A model generated the notes under the pieces. The model saw only the letters and a program-made list of their open reading frames with translations. It ran no database searches and was not told the DNA's origin. DNA of 27,916 bases, from the NCBI GenBank assembly GCA_043421945.1, contig JBHOGO010000062.1, positions 1 to 27,916 of the forward strand, written 5' to 3'. The stretch comes from Thaumasiovibrio sp043421945. GTDB lineage: Bacteria > Pseudomonadota > Gammaproteobacteria > Enterobacterales > Vibrionaceae. Every line of letters begins with the position of its first letter. Position 1 is the stretch's first letter. Positions 16,408-23,516 of the stretch are shown here, piece after piece. The position numbers and the translations under genes were made by a program.

Positions 16408-17864
16408 TACTTATCTCTCAGTTTTGGATGCTTGCCAGTGAAGTACCCCTGTGGGTCGATGTCATCAAAGCCATTTTCAACCAGTGCTTTCCAGTCGAGT
16501 GCTTTGACTTTGGATTCAGGGTTTGCCAGTTGCAGTGTCGCTTGGGTCAGTTCGTCAGAGATTTCTTTCTGACCTTTGCCTGTGTAGGGGATTTGTGAGT
16601 CTAGGGACTTATGGTGCATACAGCGTCGAATCACCAAAGGGTTCAGACCTGAACACTCTAGTCGTCTGCCGTAATTATGTCGGTGCCCGTGAGGGTCTTT
16701 GCCTTCTGCCTTGTTTGGTTCTAAACCTATGCGCTTCAAGCCGTTAGCGTAGTTATCATGAAAAGCGTTGATGGTGTAAGGATTGCCTAATGCGCTGTGA
16801 TGAAACGAAATAAACGCATAAGGATGGTGACAGTCGATGCTGGCACGGTACTTTTGATAGTTTTTCCAAAGTGACATAAACACTTTGCCATAGTCGGTTG
16901 GAAACCACTGAACCTGTATGTAGTTGTCTTTATGGTCAACCACACGACATTTCCAACCGAGATGCGCGGTGCCTTTCATGCGCTGGCGAGGGATACGAGC
17001 ATACTTTTCTTTTAAGTACGTCTCTCTATTTTGATTTTTAGAACGAACTTCAGAGTCACTTGGCGCTTTGCCATCGACTTCATTGTAAATTCTAACGATT
17101 GCACTATCTGGGTTATAGGGATCTTCAAACACATCTGTCACCCAAAGGGTTAAAGCCTCGCTTTCGCGTAGTCCGCCACCGTGCATGAGTAGGAGTATTA
17201 ATTTGTCCCTGAGTGCCACTCGTGGATCAGTTGCGCCACCAATACCGTTCATATAAAAATCTTCCCAATGCTTTTCAGGAAAGGCGATAGCATCATCCTC
17301 GGTTTTGGTGAGTGGTGTGCGCCCCTTAATAGTTCGCGCTTTACGGATGGTTTTATTGACGGTCTTATCTTCGATATGACCAAGGAAATCGTTTTGGTTT
17401 TTGCGATACCATGCAGCGTAATTTAATCGCTGCTCATGCGGGGTAGCATCACGCAAGGGATTCATGGACGCAGTGCCGTGCTTGTTTGCCAACCAATCTG
17501 TGAATGCCGTCAATCGATGAATATGCTTATTCACGTTACTGGTTGAACTTGGCACCCAATACAAACCTGATGGGTCAAGTCCATCCTCACCAATCGTTCC
17601 TGTATACAACCGCTTAGAAAAGGTCTGAAAGAGTAACTTCGGATCGTCAAACAATCCTCTATTTGCTTCCATATAATCCAGCAACAAGGACACCGCTTGA
17701 AGAAATCCATTCATGACGGAGTTACTCACCCCGTCCGCCTCTAGCTTGAGTAGGTAGTCCGTGACCGTACCTAACTCTCCTTGCTCAGTTAGCAAGATAG
17801 GCAGTTGGCTTTTGATGCCCGTATTGTCCTCTACAATCGTCGCTCTGACTTTTACTGATGACAA
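16407..17864 (-). CDS. gmtY: Gamma-mobile-trio tyrosine recombinase GmtY
   Basis: This 485-residue site-specific recombinase has all the expected catalytic boxes: Arg233 in GGGLRESEALTL, H-x-x-R at His392-Arg395 (PHGHRHNYGRR), His417/418 in MHHKSLDSQ, and nucleophile Tyr427 in IPYTG. An N-terminal SAM-like core-binding domain covers about 15-165. The start is TTG at 17864, supported by AAGGAAAG 7 bases upstream; there is no better ATG. It is first in the five-gene operon and closest to the right repeat, as expected for the recombinase that defines an element end. It should cut within or beside the 9-bp GGAATCGAG repeat. Size and partners fit GmtY (VPA1270 type, from memory). Confidence 0.85.
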   Translation of the reverse strand: MSSVKVRATIVEDNTGIKSQLPILLTEQGELGTVTDYLLKLEADGVSNSVMNGFLQAVSLLLDYMEANRGLFDDPKLLFQTFSKRLYTGTIGEDGLDPSGLYWVPSSTSNVNKHIHRLTAFTDWLANKHGTASMNPLRDATPHEQRLNYAAWYRKNQNDFLGHIEDKTVNKTIRKARTIKGRTPLTKTEDDAIAFPEKHWEDFYMNGIGGATDPRVALRDKLILLLMHGGGLRESEALTLWVTDVFEDPYNPDSAIVRIYNEVDGKAPSDSEVRSKNQNRETYLKEKYARIPRQRMKGTAHLGWKCRVVDHKDNYIQVQWFPTDYGKVFMSLWKNYQKYRASIDCHHPYAFISFHHSALGNPYTINAFHDNYANGLKRIGLEPNKAEGKDPHGHRHNYGRRLECSGLNPLVIRRCMHHKSLDSQIPYTGKGQKEISDELTQATLQLANPESKVKALDWKALVENGFDDIDPQGYFTGKHPKLRDK

Positions 17865-17900
17865 ATTATGCTTTCCTTATACATATCGTACACATTATTG

Positions 17901-17929
17901 ACTATATACCTACGTCGTGAATTGTGCAA
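17901..17929 (-). promoter_or_regulatory. Predicted sigma-70 promoter of the element operon
   Basis: On the minus strand, TTGCAC (-35; 17929-17924) and TATAGT (-10; 17906-17901) are exactly 17 bases apart and lie about 37 bases before the TTG start of gmtY. It is the only strong promoter seen for the five genes. Confidence 0.65.
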
Positions 17930-17930
17930 T

Positions 17931-17953
17931 AAAAAGGCAGATTTCTCTGCCTT
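17931..17953 (-). terminator. Terminator inside the right element end, facing inward
   Basis: AAGGCAG (17934-17940) pairs with CTGCCTT (17947-17953). On the minus strand it is followed by a T5 tract and abuts the -35 of the gmtY promoter. It would stop transcripts entering from sdaA. Confidence 0.7.
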
Positions 17954-17990
17954 AATACACAATATACACCCTTTAAGTTACTATATATAA

Positions 17991-18007
17991 GGAATCGAGG
18001 CTTTTTT
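17991..18007. other. Right attachment junction of the mobile element
   Basis: The second copy of GGAATCGAG (17991-17999) continues into chromosomal GCTTTTTT (18000-18007). Joined to the left arm, it rebuilds a perfect 12-bp stem with loop GAAT, the original terminator shared by the sensor kinase and sdaA. Confidence 0.85.
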
Positions 18008-18040
18008 GTCTAAGGGGAAGCGTTACAGGTTTCTACTTGA

Positions 18041-19402
18041 TTAACAGATAACTTTAATCGCTAATCCACCTTGGGAGGTTTCACGGTATTTCGCGTTCAT
18101 ATCTTTGCCCGTTTCTAGCATCGTTTCGATCACTTTATCAAGTGACACACGAGGGTCAGATGAACGGCGTAATGCCATACGAGTAGCATTAATCGCTTTA
18201 ACGGCAGCAATACCGTTGCGCTCAATACAAGGTACTTGAACTTGCCCAGCAACCGGATCACAAGTTAGCCCTAAGTTGTGCTCCATCGCAATTTCAGCAG
18301 CCATACATACTTGCTCAGGACTACCACCCATGAGCTCAGCAAGACCCGCCGCAGCCATTGAACAAGCAACACCAACTTCACCTTGGCAACCAACTTCAGC
18401 TCCAGAAATAGAAGCGTTACGCTTATAAAGACCACCAACAGCACCAGATGCAGCGAAATAACGAATATATTGTTCTTCGTTAACTGGCTGAATGAATTTG
18501 TCATAGTAAGCAAGCACAGCTGGGATAATGCCACACGCACCGTTTGTGGGTGCGGTCACTACACGACCGCCAGCAGCATTTTCTTCGTTAACAGCAAACG
18601 CGTACATATTTACCCAGTCAACCACTGTCATTGGATCTGAGCTCAAGCGCTCATTCGTTTCAAGTTGCTGGCGTAAACTTGCTGCACGGCGTGGAACACG
18701 AAGTGGACCAGGTAGTAGGCCTTCAGTGTTCATACCGCGCTCCATACACTCTTGCATGGTGTTCCAGATCTTCGCGTACTGCGTTTTGATTTCATCTGGA
18801 GTTTGGAACATACGCTCGTTAGCCATGACTAACGCACTAATTGAGATAGCGTTGTCTTTACATTGCGAAATTAGCTCTTGCGCAGATGTAAAATCATATG
18901 GCACTTGTGTGGTAACTTCTTCTTCAACACCAAAGTGCTCTTCATCGACGATAAAACCACCACCGATAGAATAATATGTTTTTGAGAATACTTTTTTGTC
19001 GTCAACCCACGCGTGGATTTGCATACCATTTTCGTGTAACTCTAGGTTATGGCTATGAAAATTCATGCCACCATCAAGAGGGAAAGCAACAGTATGTTCG
19101 TTGTCGCCGATCACGAGAGTTTCAGTTTCTTCAACGTTTTTGATAAAGCCAGGAATGCTATCGATATTAACGGTATCAGGCAGGTTATCTGCTAGACCCA
19201 TAATGATTGCGATATCGGTATGGTGACCTTTACCAGTCAGTGAGAGTGAGCCGTATACGTCAACGGTTAACTTCGTTACAGACAGTAGTTGGTTAGAAGC
19301 GCGTAAGTCATCAAGAAACTCTTTACCAGCTTTCATTGGACCAACGGTGTGAGAACTGGAAGGACCAACACCAACTTTGTAAATGTCAAAAACACTGATC
19401 AT
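18041..19402 (-). CDS. sdaA: L-serine ammonia-lyase, iron-sulfur type (SdaA)
   Basis: A 453-residue enzyme (E. coli SdaA has 454) converts L-serine to pyruvate and ammonia in the cytoplasm with a [4Fe-4S] cluster. N-terminal SSSHTVGPM is the family hallmark of the beta domain. The alpha domain has NGACGIIPAV, EVGCQGEVGVACSMAAAG and CDPVAGQVQVPCIERN, supplying the cluster Cys residues. It follows sdaC on the same strand, 236 bp downstream, so serine uptake and breakdown are side by side. Its original terminator was split by the mobile element 41 bp after the stop; the element's own right-end hairpin may now end the message. Confidence 0.96.
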   Translation of the reverse strand: MISVFDIYKVGVGPSSSHTVGPMKAGKEFLDDLRASNQLLSVTKLTVDVYGSLSLTGKGHHTDIAIIMGLADNLPDTVNIDSIPGFIKNVEETETLVIGDNEHTVAFPLDGGMNFHSHNLELHENGMQIHAWVDDKKVFSKTYYSIGGGFIVDEEHFGVEEEVTTQVPYDFTSAQELISQCKDNAISISALVMANERMFQTPDEIKTQYAKIWNTMQECMERGMNTEGLLPGPLRVPRRAASLRQQLETNERLSSDPMTVVDWVNMYAFAVNEENAAGGRVVTAPTNGACGIIPAVLAYYDKFIQPVNEEQYIRYFAASGAVGGLYKRNASISGAEVGCQGEVGVACSMAAAGLAELMGGSPEQVCMAAEIAMEHNLGLTCDPVAGQVQVPCIERNGIAAVKAINATRMALRRSSDPRVSLDKVIETMLETGKDMNAKYRETSQGGLAIKVIC

Positions 19403-19501
19403 GCGTAGAACCTCAGGTAGAGGGAGCAGTCGGAACTCGAGCCCGAACTGTCGTTATCTTTATTACTCATCCCCTATCCATGGAGAGAACTCAGAAATTA
19501 C

Positions 19502-19539
19502 AAAGAGCAGGTGACTATTTGAGTCTATCCCTGCTCTTT
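19502..19539 (-). terminator. Hairpin between sdaC and sdaA
   Basis: AAAGAGCAGG (19502-19511) pairs with CCTGCTCTTT (19530-19539) around an 18-base loop that can pair further. It lies about 100 bases after the sdaC stop. The T-run is short, so it may be a leaky terminator setting the sdaC to sdaA ratio. Confidence 0.5.
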
Positions 19540-19638
19540 ATCTTTAATGTTATTTTACGTGACTTTTATGATATTAAAACAATCAAATTGTATCTTTTAT
19601 ACATCAGCCACTGTAAAGGTGCTTAAAAGCAGTGATTT

Positions 19639-20895
19639 CTATAGCACCATGCCGTAAATAACAGATGAAATAGCTGCGACACCACAAGCTGCAGTAAATA
19701 CTTGAGCCGGTAACGAGGTACGGTACTTCGCCATTGCTGGTACTTTGTGCATTGCAAATACAGGCATGATGAACAGGATAGCGGCAATCATTGGTGCGCC
19801 GATATCTTCAATCATACCAAGGATGCTTGGGTTGATAATGGCAACAATCCACGTCGTCAGAACGATAAAGCCAAGAGAGACCTTTTCGATTTTCTTCACT
19901 GGCATCTCAGTGCGAGACTTCGCGAGACCAACCATACCTTCATGCGCACCCAAGAAGTGACCGAAGTAGCTTGATGTAATCGCTGCAAACGCAATCATTG
20001 GACCAAGGATTGAAATCAGTGGCGATTCATGAACGTTAGCAAGGTAAGACAGAACAGAAATGTTTTGTGCTTCTGCTTCCGCTAGTTGTTCTGGAGATAG
20101 AGACAGAACAACAGAGAATACAAAGAACATCACGAAGACCATCAACATACCAGCAGCACCGCCAGTGATCATGTCCGTTTTCTTAGATGCATTGTCACCA
20201 TGTAAACGACGTTGCTCTTTAGCAAACTGGCTAACAATAGGGCTGTGGTTGAATGAGAAAACGATAATAGGAATCGCTAACCATACTGTTGCTGGCATTG
20301 AGCTCCACTCTGGAGAGACAGATGCCATAGACATGTTCCAATCAGGGACCAAGTAAACAGAAAGTGCCAGCAGAACAAATACCAATGGATAAACCATCGC
20401 AGAGGTTGCTTTCAGCATCAATTCTTTACCAAAAACAACACCGAGAGTCATTAGTGTAATTAGGCCACCAGACAGTAACCAGCGAGGAATGGATGCCATT
20501 CCAAGTTGATTGACCATGAATGAGTCAGCAGTGTTTGTAATGCCTACACCATAGATTAATACAATTGGGTAAATGGCGAAGAAGTATGCGAACGTAATAA
20601 GGTTTGCGCCAGATTTACCAAAATGCTCTTCAACAGTATCAGTGATATCTGCTTCAGGGTTTTTTGCGGTTAATACGAAACGAGCTAGGCCTTTGTGTGC
20701 TAGCCATGTCATTGGTGCAGCAATAAGAGCTAGCATTACAAGTGGCCAAAAGCCGCCAGCACCTGCTTTAATAGGGAGGAAGAGTACACCAGCACCAACA
20801 GCGGTACCGAATAAAGACAGTGCCCAAGTAATATCTTGGTATGTCCATCCAGCTTTTTTTTCAGTGTTTTTTACAGCACTTGAAGTGGTTTGCAT
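19639..20895 (-). CDS. sdaC: Serine transporter, HAAAP family (SdaC-like)
   Basis: This 418-residue inner-membrane carrier of the hydroxy/aromatic amino acid permease family is close to E. coli SdaC (429). About eleven hydrophobic helices are visible, starting with ALSLFGTAVGAGVLFLPI, where GAGVLFLP is the conserved first-helix break. Other family-like stretches are FSFNHSPIVSQF and AITSSYFGHFLGAHEG. It imports L-serine, probably with protons. Position upstream of sdaA supports serine as substrate. The upstream gap carries two CRP-like sites. Confidence 0.92.
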   Translation of the reverse strand: MQTTSSAVKNTEKKAGWTYQDITWALSLFGTAVGAGVLFLPIKAGAGGFWPLVMLALIAAPMTWLAHKGLARFVLTAKNPEADITDTVEEHFGKSGANLITFAYFFAIYPIVLIYGVGITNTADSFMVNQLGMASIPRWLLSGGLITLMTLGVVFGKELMLKATSAMVYPLVFVLLALSVYLVPDWNMSMASVSPEWSSMPATVWLAIPIIVFSFNHSPIVSQFAKEQRRLHGDNASKKTDMITGGAAGMLMVFVMFFVFSVVLSLSPEQLAEAEAQNISVLSYLANVHESPLISILGPMIAFAAITSSYFGHFLGAHEGMVGLAKSRTEMPVKKIEKVSLGFIVLTTWIVAIINPSILGMIEDIGAPMIAAILFIMPVFAMHKVPAMAKYRTSLPAQVFTAACGVAAISSVIYGMVL

Positions 20896-20970
20896 TGTTT
20901 TAAAATCCAGGTTAATTCAGAACGGAAAATAAGGAACGAACGCATTGTCCACATCTTTGTAGCACGTAAC

Positions 20971-20986
20971 TTTGATCTAGATCGTA
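20971..20986. promoter_or_regulatory. CRP-like site upstream of sdaC (proximal)
   Basis: TTTGA, TCTAGA, TCGTA: the centre TGATCTAGATC is that of the ideal CRP site, with mismatches in the outer right half. It is centred about 83 bases before the sdaC ATG, so activation of serine uptake by CRP is plausible. Confidence 0.5.
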
Positions 20987-21018
20987 AAATGAAAATGATT
21001 GAAACATTAGTTCTAATT

Positions 21019-21036
21019 AAGTGATTGCGATCACTT
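21019..21036. promoter_or_regulatory. Symmetric CRP-like site upstream of sdaC (distal)
   Basis: AAGTGAT (21019-21025), four bases, ATCACTT (21030-21036) is a perfect palindrome matching the GTGA/TCAC core of CRP sites at standard spacing. It lies between nudL and sdaC, about 130 bases from sdaC. Confidence 0.5.
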
Positions 21037-21084
21037 TATTTGCTCGGTCAATATTAGAGAGTTTGCAATTGGTCATTAGTTTTT

Positions 21085-21684
21085 CTAATGCCAGATCTGA
21101 TTGGAGAGCACTTTTAGCATTTGTGCTGTTGCTCCCCAGATGGAATAACCTTGGAATGATACAGAATAGATTGTGTGGAAATGTCCACCCAATAAGAATT
21201 TCTGCGCTTTAATATTGCGTGGGTTGAGGACATAGTCAGCAGGCGCTTCGAATAGCGTCGCGACTTCGTTACTATCGATCGCCGGCTCATAATCGGCGTC
21301 AACGATGGATAAATAGGGTTGGACGATATAGCCCGATATCGTAGGTAAGGTGGGCAGCTTTCCCAATATATTCTTACGCGAACAACGAATGCCCGTTTCT
21401 TCCTCTGTTTCTCGGATCGCTGTCGCAATGAGATCCTCGTCTAGTGCTGATTCGTATCGCCCACCAGGAAAAGCGACCTGCCCCGGGTGGTGGCGTAGGT
21501 GAGCTGCTCTTTGGGTAAAGACAATATGATAACCTTGAGGGCGTTTTACCAGCCCTATCAACACAGCGGCAGCTTTCAATGAATCAGGGTTAGCAAGCTT
21601 TGTGTTGACCCTTCTAATATGGCTCTCGTCGTAGCTGCGAGGCGGAGATAAAAGAAAACGTTCGGGTAAAGTTAGACTAGCCAT
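21085..21684 (-). CDS. nudL: NUDIX CoA pyrophosphatase (NudL/YeaB family)
   Basis: It hydrolyses CoA and related nucleotides to 3'-phospho-ADP and phosphopantetheine. The Nudix box runs from PGGRYESALDE to AIRETEEETGI, with the catalytic REtEEEtG core. FTQRAAHLRHHPGQVAFPGG just before it is the UPF0035 signature of this subgroup. The frame is open to 21726, but the ATG at 21684 has AGAGG at the correct distance and begins MASLTLPERF, giving 199 residues, close to E. coli NudL (192). In other vibrios, from memory, it sits directly beside pabB; here about 3 kb separates them. Confidence 0.88.
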   Translation of the reverse strand: MASLTLPERFLLSPPRSYDESHIRRVNTKLANPDSLKAAAVLIGLVKRPQGYHIVFTQRAAHLRHHPGQVAFPGGRYESALDEDLIATAIRETEEETGIRCSRKNILGKLPTLPTISGYIVQPYLSIVDADYEPAIDSNEVATLFEAPADYVLNPRNIKAQKFLLGGHFHTIYSVSFQGYSIWGATAQMLKVLSNQIWH

Positions 21685-21968
21685 ATATGCCTCTGCTTTA
21701 TTGATTGTTTTCTTAAGTATACGCAATATCGGTAAGGATGGCGTTTTTGGGATGCCTGCCGAACGACATGAACACTTTTCTTTGTTGTGCCACTTTTTTG
21801 GGGGGCTACTTTTGGGTTTTGTTTTACTAGTGCCAACTTTTAGAACCCGAAGAGGCAGCAGCCTTTTCAGCGTCAGCTATGCTTGTTTGGGAAGACGTTA
21901 TCTCGACTTTATCGCAAGATAATTGAAATGTGACCGTGTTGAATAAAATGTGACTCAAGGAGGAAACT

Positions 21969-22925
21969 ATGTCTGTAAGAACGGCTGCGTTACTGGGGGC
22001 ATTAGTGGCAGATGCCGCGTCACTGGGTACTCACTGGATTTACTCGCCAACTCGTATCACCTCGTTAATCGATGAGCCAGGTTTCCCGTTTATTTCTCCA
22101 GATGAATCTCACTACGAAGGCGTCGACGGTTATTTCGCTCATGGTAGCAAAACGGCAGGAGAGTTGAGTATTTATGGCGAGTGGCTATCTCTTTACATTC
22201 GATTACTCACCGACCGACAGACGCCAATTAGTGATATCCAACAAGCAGCAGTGGATTTCTTTGGTCCCGGCGGGGAGTTTATTGGTTATGTTGATAGTCC
22301 GACGCGTGCAATGTTAAGGCGCCTAATTCTCTCTGATCGTGACGAATGGGTAGACGACTCTGGTAGTGATGATGATCAAAATACCGTGTTATGTGCCATC
22401 CCTGCGCTTGTTTGTTCGATTGATGACTCTAACGCGCTTGCTAAACGAATTGAGCAGGTTATTGGTATTACTCATCAAAATGAGGCTGCGTTATCTTGTG
22501 CAAACGCATTTTCAGGTGCGCTGAAAGAAGCAATAAATAGCCAGCGTATTGAAAATGCTCTTAATGTACTGCAGTTGAAGTCTCCCGATAATATCCAAGA
22601 GCGAATTATTGAGTTACGCAGCCTAACAGAAGGGGAAAATCATCTGCAGCATGCTCTTACTGTTGTGAATCAAGCATGCCATGTGACGGATAGCTTACCC
22701 TTATCTGCGTGGGTGCTTTCGAATGCGACTTCTTATCGACAAGCGGTGATGAATAATATTTTGGCATCAGGTGACAGCTGCGGTCGGTCGATGATTGTCG
22801 GTGCGATTGCGGGGGCTTGCTTTGGTATCGGTGGGGAGAAAGGTATTCCTATTTCTTGGTTGACGACGTTACAGCAGGCTGAATTTTTGAGTGAGGATAT
22901 TGAAGCATTGCTGGCGAATGCATAG
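21969..22925 (+). CDS. ADP-ribosylglycohydrolase-fold protein, J1-crystallin-like
   Basis: This 318-residue all-helical protein of the ARH family has a strong Shine-Dalgarno AAGGAGG before its ATG. The N-terminal GALVADAASLGTHWIY matches the family opening (G-x-x-x-x-D). The middle DDQNTVLCAIPAL corresponds to the substrate helix. The C-terminal metal block, normally GGDTDT, reads SGDSCGRSMIVGAIAGA, keeping one Asp and replacing the second. That variant is known in J1-crystallin-like and related uncharacterised ARH proteins. Active family members remove ADP-ribose from proteins or nucleotides; activity here is uncertain. It is oriented against its neighbours nudL and pabB and opens the accessory patch between them. 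Confidence 0.83.
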   Translation: MSVRTAALLGALVADAASLGTHWIYSPTRITSLIDEPGFPFISPDESHYEGVDGYFAHGSKTAGELSIYGEWLSLYIRLLTDRQTPISDIQQAAVDFFGPGGEFIGYVDSPTRAMLRRLILSDRDEWVDDSGSDDDQNTVLCAIPALVCSIDDSNALAKRIEQVIGITHQNEAALSCANAFSGALKEAINSQRIENALNVLQLKSPDNIQERIIELRSLTEGENHLQHALTVVNQACHVTDSLPLSAWVLSNATSYRQAVMNNILASGDSCGRSMIVGAIAGACFGIGGEKGIPISWLTTLQQAEFLSEDIEALLANA

Positions 22926-23112
22926 CGCTAGGAGCTATTTTCCTAGAACTAATTTCTTGGGTTTATTTTGCTCGTGCTGCTCTCGTAGGACTGATCGATG
23001 AAGGGATTGGGCAAGAAGATAAACGGATAATAGACGAGAAAAACAAAACAGGCGCGCAAGCGTTTTGATCTCATCGCATTTTATTGCGCGCCATAGTTAT
23101 CTTTAGACATTA
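22926..23112. other. Intergenic gap with inverted repeat
   Basis: A CTAGGA/TCCTAG hairpin just after the ARH-family stop could be a weak terminator. Farther on, GGCGCGCAA (23051-23059) and its exact complement TTGCGCGCC (23084-23092) flank 24 bases in which GCG/CGC can pair again. There is no T-run on either side, so this is not an ordinary terminator. No gene is seen. Confidence 0.4.
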
Positions 23113-23144
23113 ATGATAGAGGTGTATTGATTAAGAGTGCTTCT

Positions 23145-23470
23145 TAACGTCCCAACCTTAACAACCAACCGAATGTGAGTTGTATTCCTGAGGGCGAGTA
23201 CCAGCTAATCCCTACACGTCACCGCGATTCGGGGAGTGTTACGCTCTTCAAGCCGAAACGCTTGGTGTGGGCATCTATGAGGGGCTTAGAACGCATATCC
23301 TTATCCATGTTGCTAATTCACCGTCAGAGGTGCAGGACTGCTTAGCGGTAGGTGAGGCGTTTGGTTATGTACATGATCAATGGTTGGTTGTTCGCTCTGG
23401 CAGTGCCTTTGAATCGTTGATGGCAGAACTCAACAACGAGCCAGCGACGCTCTTCATCACGAAGGCTTAA
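23145..23470 (+). pseudogene. Truncated, frameshifted DUF5675 gene
   Basis: Two adjacent frames together rebuild a DUF5675-type protein, a small phage-associated family. The first frame, beginning after TAA at 23145-23147, reads NNQPNVSCIPEGEYQLIPTRH, matching the family's usual CIPEGxY and PxRH blocks. A second frame, shifted by one base near 23215-23230, continues RFGECYALQ and then HILIHVANSPSEVQDCLAVG, matching FGxCxxL and ILIHxGN. It ends at 23470. The first 30 or so residues of the family are missing. The longest open part (67 residues from GTG at 23267) is therefore a remnant, not a gene. Family function is unknown to me. Confidence 0.7.
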
Positions 23471-23493
23471 AAAAGCAAAGCATTACGCTTTGC
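23469..23493 (-). terminator. Terminator of the HigA-type gene
   Basis: GCAAAGC (23475-23481) pairs with GCTTTGC (23487-23493). On the minus strand six T follow. It lies 24 bases after the antitoxin stop. Confidence 0.8.
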
Positions 23494-23516
23494 CTCTCTA
23501 ACGTCCCTATTCACGA

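Larger units (their letters stand above)
10204..17999 (-). mobile_element. Gamma-mobile-trio (GMT) type genomic element, cargo-free
   Basis: A unit of about 7.8 kb is bounded by exact 9-bp direct repeats GGAATCGAG (10204-10212 and 17991-17999). It holds five minus-strand genes in one overlapping operon: gmtY, gmtZ, gmtX, a VPA1267-type gene and a RecD-like helicase. Two different tyrosine-recombinase-type proteins plus GmtX are the defining trio described for GMT islands in Vibrio and other Gammaproteobacteria, known for carrying anti-phage and effector cargo. Here only 255 bp remain between the helicase gene and the left repeat, so there is no room for cargo. It separates two convergent chromosomal genes, the sensor kinase and sdaA. 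Element boundaries are read directly from the repeats. The GMT name comes from my memory of the family. Confidence 0.87.

Noticed and set aside
10468..17864. Hidden defence or effector cargo inside the element.
   Set aside because: All coding space is taken by five overlapping genes; antisense ORFs in 10468-17864 are shadows with no domain signature.
19403..19638. Serine- or glycine-responsive riboswitch upstream of sdaA.
   Set aside because: Only one simple hairpin is seen; none of the conserved glycine riboswitch core is recognisable.
21701..21922. 73-codon plus-strand ORF with hydrophobic stretch between nudL and the ARH gene.
   Set aside because: It starts inside the nudL upstream region, has no ribosome site and reads as low-quality composition. 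I do not call it a gene.
23267..23470. 67-residue GTG-start protein as an independent small gene.
   Set aside because: Its upstream part in the same frame lacks a start, and the preceding frame supplies the missing N-terminal half of the same family, so it is a frameshift remnant.
23145..23507. TAACGTCCC occurs at 23145-23153 and 23499-23507, flanking the DUF5675 remnant like integron attC ends or a target duplication.
   Set aside because: No GTTRRRY partner box or folded attC arm is near either copy, and the second copy lies by the HigA terminator. Nine bases could be chance.
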